From Streptomyces sp. WMMC940 (GTDB taxonomy: Bacteria; Actinomycetota; Actinomycetes; Streptomycetales; Streptomycetaceae): a stretch of DNA of 64,000 nucleotides. Position numbers and translations under genes: made by a program. The notes beneath the pieces are model-generated. The model was given only the letters and a program-made list of their open reading frames with translations. It made no database searches and was not told the DNA's origin. The stretch spans positions 5,436,001 to 5,500,000 of the forward strand of contig NZ_JAPZBC010000001.1 in the NCBI RefSeq assembly GCF_027460265.1. The letters run 5' to 3'. Of this stretch, positions 57,567-64,000 are shown in pieces (within the stretch, counting starts at the first letter, position 1; each line of letters starts with the position of its first letter).

Positions 57567-59039
57567 TCAGACAGCGAGGGCGAGTGGCATGGCGGCGGCG
57601 GTGAATGCCTCGGCCTGCTGCCAGGTGAGCGGCCGGAGGTCGAGCTGGGCGCCGACCGCCGCGGTCTCCACGACCGCGCAGGCGGAACGAAGTTCCTCCT
57701 CGGAATCGGCCGAGACGGTCAGCAGGCCGGTCAGGGCGACGTCCGCGTGGCCGGCGATGAGCTGACGTTCCCGGGACTTGATGTCCTGGTACTCGATGGA
57801 GTCCGCTTCGGAGTCGACCTGGCCGCGCCGCGCCCGCTCGGCTGCGTCCGCGATCACGCTGGCCTTCTTGCGCTGGACATCACGCAGGGCGGCGTCCAGC
57901 CCCTTCGGCTCGTAGGACAGCGACAGGGTCCGCCGCACCCCGGCGGTGAACAGCAGCTGGTGCAGGAAACCCGCCGACGTCTCGGTGCGGGGCCAGTTCT
58001 CCACCCAGTACGTGCAGTGGACGGCGGAGTCGGTCGCGATGTGGTCCGACTTCTCGACGACCACGACCGGGCCGGCCGCGGCTGCGTCGGCCTCGGGGCG
58101 CCCGGAGGAGGACCAACGGTCCAGCGCGGAAAGGGCCTTGGGGTCGTACGCCGTTCGTACGACTGCCGCGATCTCGCGGGCGGTGAGCCAGCCGGTGGGG
58201 TTGAGCCCGGCGGTGCGCGCGGCCTGGTCGAAGGCCGAGGTCAACTGCGCCAAGACGCTGAAGGACCCGGTCAGACCACCACCGGCCTGGTTGATCAGGC
58301 GTCGCGCGGCCTTGGCGTCCAGCGAGACCGCGACGTACGCCTCGTGCGGAGCAGCGGCCGGGCCGGCGCTCTGGATCAGCTCGCCGTAGACCTGGCCGGC
58401 CACCGGGGCGTCGGGCCGGCCGTGCTCCTCCCAGTACCGGCGGAGGGCGTCGCCGGAGTCCGGCACGGTGCGCTCGATCACCTGGACCCGGGCGACCTGG
58501 CCGGTGCGGGCCAGTGCGGCGAGGGCACGGCCCCAGCCGTTGACGTTGGCGTTCTGGGTGCCCGGGTCGAGCAGCGCGTAGGCGCGGGAGGACACCTTGA
58601 CGACGGCGGTCAGCGTGCCGGTGTGGGGGTTGTGCACGGCGCCGTACCGGCGGTCGGGTGCGGTGACCACGCGCAGGCTGGCGGCGGTACCGGGCAGGTG
58701 GAGGAGTCCTTCGCGGACCGGTCGGCGGGAGGGCCGGACGAGCCAGATCAACTGGCCCCGCATCCGGCGGAGCGCGTACCGGGTGACGACCGGCGCCCAG
58801 TCGGCCAAGGCCCGGCCTCGGTAGCGGACGAAGACGAGCAGGGCGATGGCGGCCCACAGCGGGACGAGTTCGAGAGCGCCGACCACGCCACGGGCGAGGA
58901 TCACGGCGAGCAGGAGCAGGCCGGTGAGGCTCACGACGATCAGCTGTGGGGCGGTGAGGCCGAGCAGGATGCCGCGCCTGCTGCGGTGCGGGAACTTCAC
59001 GGTGGCCGTGGTGGCTTCGGCCTGGGGGTTGTCAGACAT
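57567..59039 (-). CDS. SCO6880-family protein (PrgI plus VirB4 N-terminal-like)
   Basis: A 490-residue membrane protein. PrgI-like N-terminus with two TM segments (LTAPQLIVVSLTGLLLLAVI, ALELVPLWAAIALLVFVRY), followed by a CagE/TrbE/VirB4 N-terminal-like region (YVAVSLDAKAARRLINQAGG, HCTYWVENWPRTETSAGFLH, VALTGLLTVSADSEEELRSA). Together with the separate ATPase it makes up a complete VirB4. ATG 59039 carries the shared leader and ribosome-site motifs. Confidence 0.85.
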   Translation of the reverse strand: MSDNPQAEATTATVKFPHRSRRGILLGLTAPQLIVVSLTGLLLLAVILARGVVGALELVPLWAAIALLVFVRYRGRALADWAPVVTRYALRRMRGQLIWLVRPSRRPVREGLLHLPGTAASLRVVTAPDRRYGAVHNPHTGTLTAVVKVSSRAYALLDPGTQNANVNGWGRALAALARTGQVARVQVIERTVPDSGDALRRYWEEHGRPDAPVAGQVYGELIQSAGPAAAPHEAYVAVSLDAKAARRLINQAGGGLTGSFSVLAQLTSAFDQAARTAGLNPTGWLTAREIAAVVRTAYDPKALSALDRWSSSGRPEADAAAAGPVVVVEKSDHIATDSAVHCTYWVENWPRTETSAGFLHQLLFTAGVRRTLSLSYEPKGLDAALRDVQRKKASVIADAAERARRGQVDSEADSIEYQDIKSRERQLIAGHADVALTGLLTVSADSEEELRSACAVVETAAVGAQLDLRPLTWQQAEAFTAAAMPLALAV

Positions 59040-59080
59040 GGCGGTTCCAGACAGTGGGAGTGGGCGGGAAGGGGCGGAAG

Positions 59081-59110
59081 GCGCGGCGCGCTCTTCTGGA
59101 GGTCATGACC
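59081..59110 (-). repeat. shared leader element, copy 3
   Basis: Read leftward it contains ATGACCTCCAGAAGAGCGCG, with the ATG 67 bases before the SCO6880-type start. In this copy the leader frame is a complete 24-codon peptide (MTSRRARRAFRPFPPTPTVW plus NRHV) whose stop overlaps the downstream ATG. Confidence 0.65.
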
Positions 59111-59140
59111 GGACTCTTTTTCGGGGTGTTCGAGGGGAAG

Positions 59141-59172
59141 GGGGGCGGGCTGGAGAGAAGCAACCCGCCCCC
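59141..59172. terminator. 9-bp GC hairpin after the VirB6-like gene
   Basis: GGGGGCGGG at 59141-59149 pairs perfectly with CCCGCCCCC at 59164-59172. It separates the VirB6-like stop from the next leader, so transcription of the SCO6880-type gene may restart there. Confidence 0.55.
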
Positions 59173-59185
59173 GGGTGGTGGTGGG

Positions 59186-60577
59186 TCAGGACCCCGACGG
59201 CGGCTGGTCGCGGTAGACCCAGCTCGTCGGAGTCGGGGAGCCGGTCGCCGACGGACCGGTGGAGGGCGGCGGTGGCGAGGCGGGACCAGCGGGCGGAACG
59301 GCACCTACGCGGGTCAGGCTGCCGCCCGGAATCGACGCGCCAGCGGGCTGAGGAGCGGAGGGAGCACCCTCGGAGCCGCCTGTCTCGCTGTCGGCAGGCC
59401 GTGTGATCAGCGCGGGGATGCCGGGGCGCTGGATCAGGGCGCGGCCCTTGTCGCCGAAGGCGTTCGGGTCCTCGCCGTATCGGAAGCGGGTCTGCGGCTT
59501 CGGAGGTCCGGCGTCGATGCCCTCCTTGCTCAGGTTCCCGCCGGTGGGGTTGATGCCGGAGGCGACGCCGTCGCTGCCCGCGCCGGGGACCTTGCTCGGC
59601 CCCTGCGGAGCGGGAGTGCCGGTGCTGGCCTGCATCGCGAGGCTGCCCGCGGTCTTCGCCGCGCCCGCGGCGACCGCCATGCCGGCGACGCCGGTGCGGT
59701 GCAGGTCGTCGTGTCCGCCGCCGTCACTCGCCCAGTGGACGAACTTGTAGGTGGCGTAGGGGCAGAGCAGGACCAGGACCATCACGACGATGCCGGCCAT
59801 CGCGTCGGAGAGGGCGGCCATGCCGTCCGTGGCGTCGGACTTGCCCATGGCCGAGACGCCGATCAGGAAGACCACGGTCATCAGCAGTTTTGACACGACC
59901 AGGGTGGCGGTGGCCTCGATCCACCTGCGCCGCCAGCGTTTGGCGACCTCCCAGCCACCGCCGGCTCCGGCGAAGACGGCGAGGGCGACCATGATCAGGA
60001 CACCGACCTTGCGGGCGACCATCACGCCCCAGTACATGAACGCGCCGATCGCGCAGCCGAAGGCGACCAGGGATGGGATGGTCCAGCCGAGGGCGTACAT
60101 CGGCCCCAACTGGTTGACCTTGATGACGCGGCGGATCGCGTCGTCCACCGAGCTGTTGGCTGCTTGGAACAGGCCGTCGGACAGGGCGTCGACCACCGTG
60201 ATGGCGACGGAGGTGAAGGCGACGGCACAGAAGGAGAAAAGGACGCCGGTCATCGTGCCGATCGCGGCCTGGGCCAGGGCGCGTTCGTCCCGTCGCCAGG
60301 CCGCGAGCATCAACTGCATGCAGAACGTGCCGACGGTCAAGGCGAGACCGATGGGCAACAGCAGCTCGTAGTTGTCCCGGAACCAACCGGCGTTGAGATC
60401 GATGGCCGTGGTCTCGTTGACGGCCCGGGCGGCGAGATCGGCCGCGCTGGCGGCCAGCTCACCCGCTGACTTCGCGATCCACGCCCCGATGCCGTCGGTG
60501 ACGGTCCCGGCGGGGTTGGTGGCGAAGTCGACGGCGCCGCAGACCTTGTCCATCAGCGGAAGGTCGCAGACTGCCAT
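59186..60577 (-). CDS. VirB6/TrbL-like membrane protein
   Basis: A 463-residue polytopic protein with about six TM segments between residues 70 and 290 (LLLPIGLALTVGTFCMQLML, GVLFSFCAVAFTSVAITVVD, PSLVAFGCAIGAFMYWGVMV, GVLIMVALAVFAGAGGGWEV, LLMTVVFLIGVSAMG, GIVVMVLVLLCPYATYKFVH). A long disordered Pro/Gly tail follows. This is the TrbL/VirB6 pattern for the inner-membrane channel. It lies between the VirB8-like and SCO6880-type genes. Confidence 0.82.
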   Translation of the reverse strand: MAVCDLPLMDKVCGAVDFATNPAGTVTDGIGAWIAKSAGELAASAADLAARAVNETTAIDLNAGWFRDNYELLLPIGLALTVGTFCMQLMLAAWRRDERALAQAAIGTMTGVLFSFCAVAFTSVAITVVDALSDGLFQAANSSVDDAIRRVIKVNQLGPMYALGWTIPSLVAFGCAIGAFMYWGVMVARKVGVLIMVALAVFAGAGGGWEVAKRWRRRWIEATATLVVSKLLMTVVFLIGVSAMGKSDATDGMAALSDAMAGIVVMVLVLLCPYATYKFVHWASDGGGHDDLHRTGVAGMAVAAGAAKTAGSLAMQASTGTPAPQGPSKVPGAGSDGVASGINPTGGNLSKEGIDAGPPKPQTRFRYGEDPNAFGDKGRALIQRPGIPALITRPADSETGGSEGAPSAPQPAGASIPGGSLTRVGAVPPAGPASPPPPSTGPSATGSPTPTSWVYRDQPPSGS

Positions 60578-60604
60578 GGCGGTACCTCCTATCTGGGGTG
60601 GGGG

Positions 60605-61294
60605 TCAGGGCGCGACGGTCGGCAGGACACCGGCCAGGGCACAGGGCTGGGAGGGGCGGCACTGGACCGCGAGGGTGGTGACGCGGCTCTCGGCGCCGCC
60701 GCGCGACGAGCCCTTCCAGGCGATCGACTGTTTGCCGGAGACCGTCACGGCGTAGACGTACGCGGTGGTGATCGCCCCGGGGTCCACCTGTAGGGCCTGG
60801 GTGAACGAGTCGGGGAAGTGCGCCTCGTTCACCTTGGCGGTGGCGAACTGGCCGTTGGCGGCCATCTCCTTCCACAGCACGCGCGAGGGGACGAGCGCGT
60901 CGACCGAGGCGGTGTCGGCGTACTTCTTCTCGCTGGTTAGCCACCCGCGCAGGGCGGTCAGCAGCTCGTGCTGGGAGTAGGAGCGGGTGTCGTACGACCA
61001 CAGCGCCGCGGCTGCCGCCTTGCCGAACTTGATCGGATCGTGCGTGGACGGGGGAATGGGCAGGTCACCGCTGCGCCCGTGCGGTCGTGACGAAGCGGAA
61101 GCAGAACCGGTCGGGGAAGATAGGGAAGCCGAACTCGCCTGCGTCGTAGGAACCTTGGAGGAGGTCCTGCTGTCGCGGGTGACGTAGGCGGCCAGGCCGG
61201 CGAGGGCGACGAGCACCACCAGGACAGCGGTGCCGAGCAGCGCCCGGCGGCGCACGCGAGAAGCGCCGCCGGGGTTCGTGGAGCGGGGAGACAT
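60605..61294 (-). CDS. VirB8/TcpC-like bitopic protein
   Basis: A 229-residue protein: cytosolic basic start, one TM segment at about 16-38 (LLGTAVLVVLVALAGLAAYV), a Ser-rich linker, then an extracytoplasmic domain of about 150 residues (FGKAAAAALWSYDTRSYSQH, TAYVYAVTVSGKQSIAWKGS) resembling TcpC/VirB8. Its ATG shares a base with the stop of the upstream pilin-like gene. Confidence 0.7.
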   Translation of the reverse strand: MSPRSTNPGGASRVRRRALLGTAVLVVLVALAGLAAYVTRDSRTSSKVPTTQASSASLSSPTGSASASSRPHGRSGDLPIPPSTHDPIKFGKAAAAALWSYDTRSYSQHELLTALRGWLTSEKKYADTASVDALVPSRVLWKEMAANGQFATAKVNEAHFPDSFTQALQVDPGAITTAYVYAVTVSGKQSIAWKGSSRGGAESRVTTLAVQCRPSQPCALAGVLPTVAP

Positions 61295-61602
61295 CAGCGG
61301 ACCTGGCTTCCCAGCGTGCTGAAGAACGCCACCACACCGTTCGCGGCACCCAGCAGGAGGGCCGCGCCGGCGCTGACCAGCACGCCCTTCTTGCCGTTGG
61401 CCTCCGCCTGGTGGCCGCCGGAGTGGTGGCCCCAGGCCCACACGCCCGCACTGACGGCGAGCGCGCCGACCACGGCGATGATCCCGAAGAGGTTGATCGA
61501 GCCCATTACCTGCTTGAGGACCGACAGACCCGGCAGCCCGCCCTCGTTCGGCTTGATCCCGGGGTCGTAGGCGAGCTGGACGACCTTGTCGACGAGGTAC
61601 AT
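61294..61602 (-). CDS. DUF6112-like small membrane protein (possible pilin/VirB2-like)
   Basis: A 102-residue protein with two hydrophobic helices (INLFGIIAVVGALAVSAGVW and GVLVSAGAALLLGAANGVVA) joined by a His/Lys-rich loop, the size and topology of VirB2 pilins. It is known in actinobacterial T4SS clusters as DUF6112. The pilin role is inferred from size and position ahead of VirB8- and VirB6-like genes. Confidence 0.7.
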   Translation of the reverse strand: MYLVDKVVQLAYDPGIKPNEGGLPGLSVLKQVMGSINLFGIIAVVGALAVSAGVWAWGHHSGGHQAEANGKKGVLVSAGAALLLGAANGVVAFFSTLGSQVR

Positions 61603-61928
61603 ATTTGTGAACTCCAGTTCGATTTAGTGCACGCCAAAGCCCGAGGGGGCGAAGCGCCAGTCAGGAGGGGGAGAAGGAGAAGCGCTGTGGGTTCCGGTTC
61701 AACTTGTCGTCTGACGGCTGGTTGACCTGCGCCTTTGGGCGGCTGTCCGGGAGACTTGTCGGCCGAATCGTCCAGCGAACTTGTCGGATTCTTCGGCTGG
61801 AAGGGCCCGATCGGGCCGTGCCGACAGATGTCTCTGACGGTCGACCTGCGGGTTTGCCCCAGCAGGCGACAAGCCGACGACAAGATGGCCGGACAACGAC
61901 ATCTCTATTCGGAACCTACAAGCGCTGG
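61603..61928. promoter_or_regulatory. intergenic region with CTTGTCG iterons and a 14-bp palindrome
   Basis: No gene. ACTTGTCG occurs at 61702-61709, 61754-61761 and 61779-61786. The inverted form CGACAAG occurs at 61867-61873 and 61878-61884 (11 bp apart). GGCCCGATCGGGCC at 61804-61817 is a perfect palindrome. This is the promoter region for the leftward VirB2-to-SCO6880 genes and a likely binding array for an element regulator. Confidence 0.55.
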
Positions 61929-63074
61929 TCAGACGACTCGGCGGGCCGCGAGAATCTGCGGCTTCCAGGACGCGAGGGTCGTGAGGCGGACCATGTCGCC
62001 GGTGTGCGGGGCGTGCACGATCAAGCCCTGGCCGACGACCATCCCGACGTGTTCCGGGACTTTGGCAGTCCCTTCGGTGAAGACGAGGTCACCGGGCCGG
62101 AGAGCGTCGACCGATACCGGCTTGCCCTCCTTGACCTGCGTGTACGTCGTCCGCGTGAGGGTGACCCCGGCGGCCCTGTACGCCTGCTGCATCAGGGAGG
62201 AGCAGTCGCAGCGGCCCATGGGGTCGCTCCCGTGGGAGTCGGTGCAGCTCCCGCCCCACTGGTACGGGGTGCCGAGCTGGCCGAGCGCCCAGCGGATCGC
62301 CGTCTGGACCTTGGGCGGAGCGTCTGCCGGAATCTTGTATCCGGCCGGCACCGCGCCGGGCGGGATGGTTCCGAAGTCGGTGCCGTCCCCGCCGGCCGTA
62401 CAGCCGCCCGCGGTACTCGACGCGGCACTGGTCGTGCTGTCCGAGCCGGACGGCGAAGGGCTCGGCGACGTGCCGCCGGCCTTCGACAGCAACGGCTCGA
62501 TCGCCTGCTGCAAGGCGGTGGCCAGAGGCTCCCACTTCGCGTAGGCCTCGGGATAGCCGGACCTCTGCACCGCCTGGGCAGCCTGGGTGACGGACAGCGA
62601 CTGCCAGCCCGAGACCTTCTCCAGCGCCTCGTAGAACTTCGTCGAGGCATGCACCGGGTCGAGGATCTCGTTCGCGGTGCCCCACCCCTGCGACGGCCGC
62701 TGCTGGAACAGGCCCAGCGAATCGCGGTCGCCGTAGGTGAGGTTACGCAGGCCGCTCTCCTGCAGGGCGGTCGCCAGGGCCACGATCTGGCCCCGGGCCG
62801 GAATGTTCATCGCGACGCCGGTGGCCTGGATGGTCTTGGCGTTGGGGATCTGCTCGGCCGCGTCGTCCAGGCCCGGCACGGAGACCGTGCCCTTGCCGCC
62901 GCCGTCCAGGATCGCCTTCACCTGAGTGGCAACGGCCGAGGTATCCACAGCCTGTGGACCGCCGGTCGAGCAGGAGGCCGTAGCAGTCCCGGCCCCGACG
63001 GCAAGGACCGGAACGGCCAGCAGCAGCGGACCAGAGGCGAAGAGACCCACGACCGCTCCGGTGGTCTTCTTCAT
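61929..63074 (-). CDS. conjugal cell-wall hydrolase: lytic transglycosylase plus NlpC/P60
   Basis: A 381-residue exported protein. An N-terminal signal/anchor (GLFASGPLLLAVPVLAVGAG) is followed at about 85-190 by an SLT-like region (IVALATALQESGLRNLTYGD, GLFQQRPSQGWGTANEI), with the catalytic Glu in ALQES. A Ser/Pro linker leads to NlpC/P60 at about 262-381, with catalytic Cys in CDCSSLM near 288 and His in PEHVGMVVG near 341. This VirB1-type enzyme opens peptidoglycan for the channel. It is the first T4SS gene on the strand. Confidence 0.9.
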   Translation of the reverse strand: MKKTTGAVVGLFASGPLLLAVPVLAVGAGTATASCSTGGPQAVDTSAVATQVKAILDGGGKGTVSVPGLDDAAEQIPNAKTIQATGVAMNIPARGQIVALATALQESGLRNLTYGDRDSLGLFQQRPSQGWGTANEILDPVHASTKFYEALEKVSGWQSLSVTQAAQAVQRSGYPEAYAKWEPLATALQQAIEPLLSKAGGTSPSPSPSGSDSTTSAASSTAGGCTAGGDGTDFGTIPPGAVPAGYKIPADAPPKVQTAIRWALGQLGTPYQWGGSCTDSHGSDPMGRCDCSSLMQQAYRAAGVTLTRTTYTQVKEGKPVSVDALRPGDLVFTEGTAKVPEHVGMVVGQGLIVHAPHTGDMVRLTTLASWKPQILAARRVV

Positions 63075-63652
63075 CGCCGACGCCGTTCGCCGGGGCGGAC
63101 ATCCCGGCCGGGCGACAGGGTTGGGTCAGGGCGTGGGCGTATCAGGGCGTGCTGCATCGCAGCGGCTCCTCGCGGTTCGTAGGAGGCGCGGTGCCGACTT
63201 CTCGTGCAAAGCCGTCGACACCGCGCCGATGTGAATCCGCCTCTCAGGGCGGGCCCGGATCAGGGGAGTTGGTAGCTCCCGGACACCGGGTTCAGGCCAT
63301 GCGCGGCAGCGAGCCGCGCTCGTAATCTCAGGTGGTGCACCGGGTCTCCTCACGGCTTCGGGAACGGGGATTCAACGTGCCGTCCGGTCCACGTTCTTGG
63401 ACGTGGCAACACGGATCAGCACAGGTCAGCGAGGGTGGAGCCGGGCTCCGCCTCGGTGACGTGGCGAGACAGTAGACCGGGATTCCGGCCGCACCAAACG
63501 ACCGCCGAACCGGGCCCGAACCACGGCACCGGCTCGTTAGGCGCGGCCGGAAAACGCGGCTAACCTCCGGCGCAACCCCGCTCCGAACGGCCGCCGTTGA
63601 CCGCCGTCCGGAGCGGGCCCAGTCCCGTCGTGCCCTGAAAGAGGCCCCGCAC
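63075..63652. other. divergent intergenic region
   Basis: Between the leftward cell-wall hydrolase and the rightward methyltransferase. Partly open frames exist but none has coherent codons with a ribosome site. No hairpin or repeat stands out; it presumably carries both promoters. Confidence 0.5.
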
Positions 63653-64000
63653 ATGAGCTACACGCTGCACCGAGGCGACGCCCTCACCGTGCTGAAGACC
63701 CTCCCGGACGAGAGCGTCAACGCCGTCATCACCGATCCCCCGTACAACTCCGGTGGACGCACCAGCTCGGACCGCACCGGCCGCACCGCCCGCGCCAAGT
63801 ACGTCACAGCCGGATCGGCGCACGACCTGCAGAACTTCCCCGGCGAGAACCGCGACCAGCGGAGCTATCGAAGCTGGCTGACCGCACTGCTCACCGAGGC
63901 GTACCGGGCCGCGACCGAGCACTCCGTCGCCATGGTCTTCTCCGACTGGCGCCAGGAGCCCACCACGTCCGACGCCCTGCAGATGGCGGGCTGGACCTGG
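63653..64000 (+). CDS. site-specific DNA methyltransferase (amino type), N-terminal part
   Basis: ATG 63653 (AGAGG 8 bases upstream) starts a frame that runs off the window after 116 codons. VNAVITDPPYNSGG carries the DPPY catalytic motif near residues 28-31, followed by a long insertion and AMVFSDWRQ. This fits beta-type N6-adenine/N4-cytosine methyltransferases of elements and phages. As a probable solitary enzyme it could shield the element from host restriction. Confidence 0.85.
   Translation, partial: MSYTLHRGDALTVLKTLPDESVNAVITDPPYNSGGRTSSDRTGRTARAKYVTAGSAHDLQNFPGENRDQRSYRSWLTALLTEAYRAATEHSVAMVFSDWRQEPTTSDALQMAGWTW

Noticed and set aside
57303..59108. 601-codon rightward frame opposite the SCO6880-type gene
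   Set aside because: Antisense shadow typical of high-GC DNA; no ribosome site and no coherent motifs.
1..64000. CRISPR arrays, tRNA, rRNA and integrase genes
   Set aside because: Looked for repeat-spacer arrays, cloverleaf-like genes and tyrosine or serine recombinase motifs; none seen. The excisionase-like HTH alone does not show that an integrase is present.

Overview
The window is high-GC actinobacterial DNA, almost certainly Streptomyces or a close relative. The signs are strong third-position GC, many GTG and TTG starts, WhiB, DUF317, DUF2637 and SCO6880-type proteins, and an AfsR-like NB-ARC/TPR protein. Most of it reads as one integrative and conjugative element (or related plasmid) that uses a VirB/VirD4-type secretion system rather than the single-protein TraB system common in Streptomyces. 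No integrase, att site or tRNA is visible, so the ends of the element probably lie outside the window.

Layout. 1-1274: an amidohydrolase and the tail of another gene, possibly chromosomal. 1316-9880: an XRE repressor, an operator-rich promoter region, then a rightward replication/mobilisation block: small protein, replication-initiator-like protein, DnaC-like ATPase, WhiB, DUF2637 membrane protein, a hairpin-rich oriT-like site, MobC and a MobP relaxase. 10057-12968: an NB-ARC/TPR protein divergent from a 63-residue amphipathic protein. 13142-22038: a leftward block of small element proteins (excisionase-like HTH, DUF317 proteins, RelE-like protein, DUF4913 protein).

22192-27345: wreck of a restriction-modification module. 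A C5-cytosine methyltransferase is split by an antisense group II intron and frameshifted, and an Mrr-like endonuclease fragment is split by an ISAs1-family element with a clean 9-bp target duplication. 27406-39072: a cargo island with a SMI1/KNR4 (SUKH) protein facing a 1496-residue secreted protein that has a lysozyme-like fold, a golvesin-like domain and a NucA/NucB-type C-terminus. Behind these lie a lipoprotein, a MacB-type ABC exporter with adaptor, two more lipoproteins and a secreted I36-like protein. The DNA at about 37.2-40.3 kb is visibly more AT-rich. 40394-44206: peptide deformylase, XRE regulator (frameshifted), two glycosyltransferases (one damaged) and a truncated P-loop kinase.

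44395-63074: leftward conjugation module: DnaB-N-like protein, VirD4 coupling protein, a second relaxase-like protein that has lost most of its histidine motif, VirB4, SCO6880 (PrgI/VirB4-like), VirB6-like, VirB8/TcpC-like, small pilin-like DUF6112 protein, and a transglycosylase-NlpC/P60 cell-wall hydrolase. A DNA methyltransferase begins at 63653 on the other strand.

Two themes stand out. First, cargo and small accessory genes carry many simple lesions (single-base indels, two apparent in-frame stops, a fusion-type deletion), while replication and T4SS core genes read through. Second, three leftward genes share a leader element at a nearly constant distance from their start codons, and a separate 36-nt repeat precedes two leftward units, suggesting a common regulatory signal. 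Function calls rest on reading the translated sequence; no database search was run.
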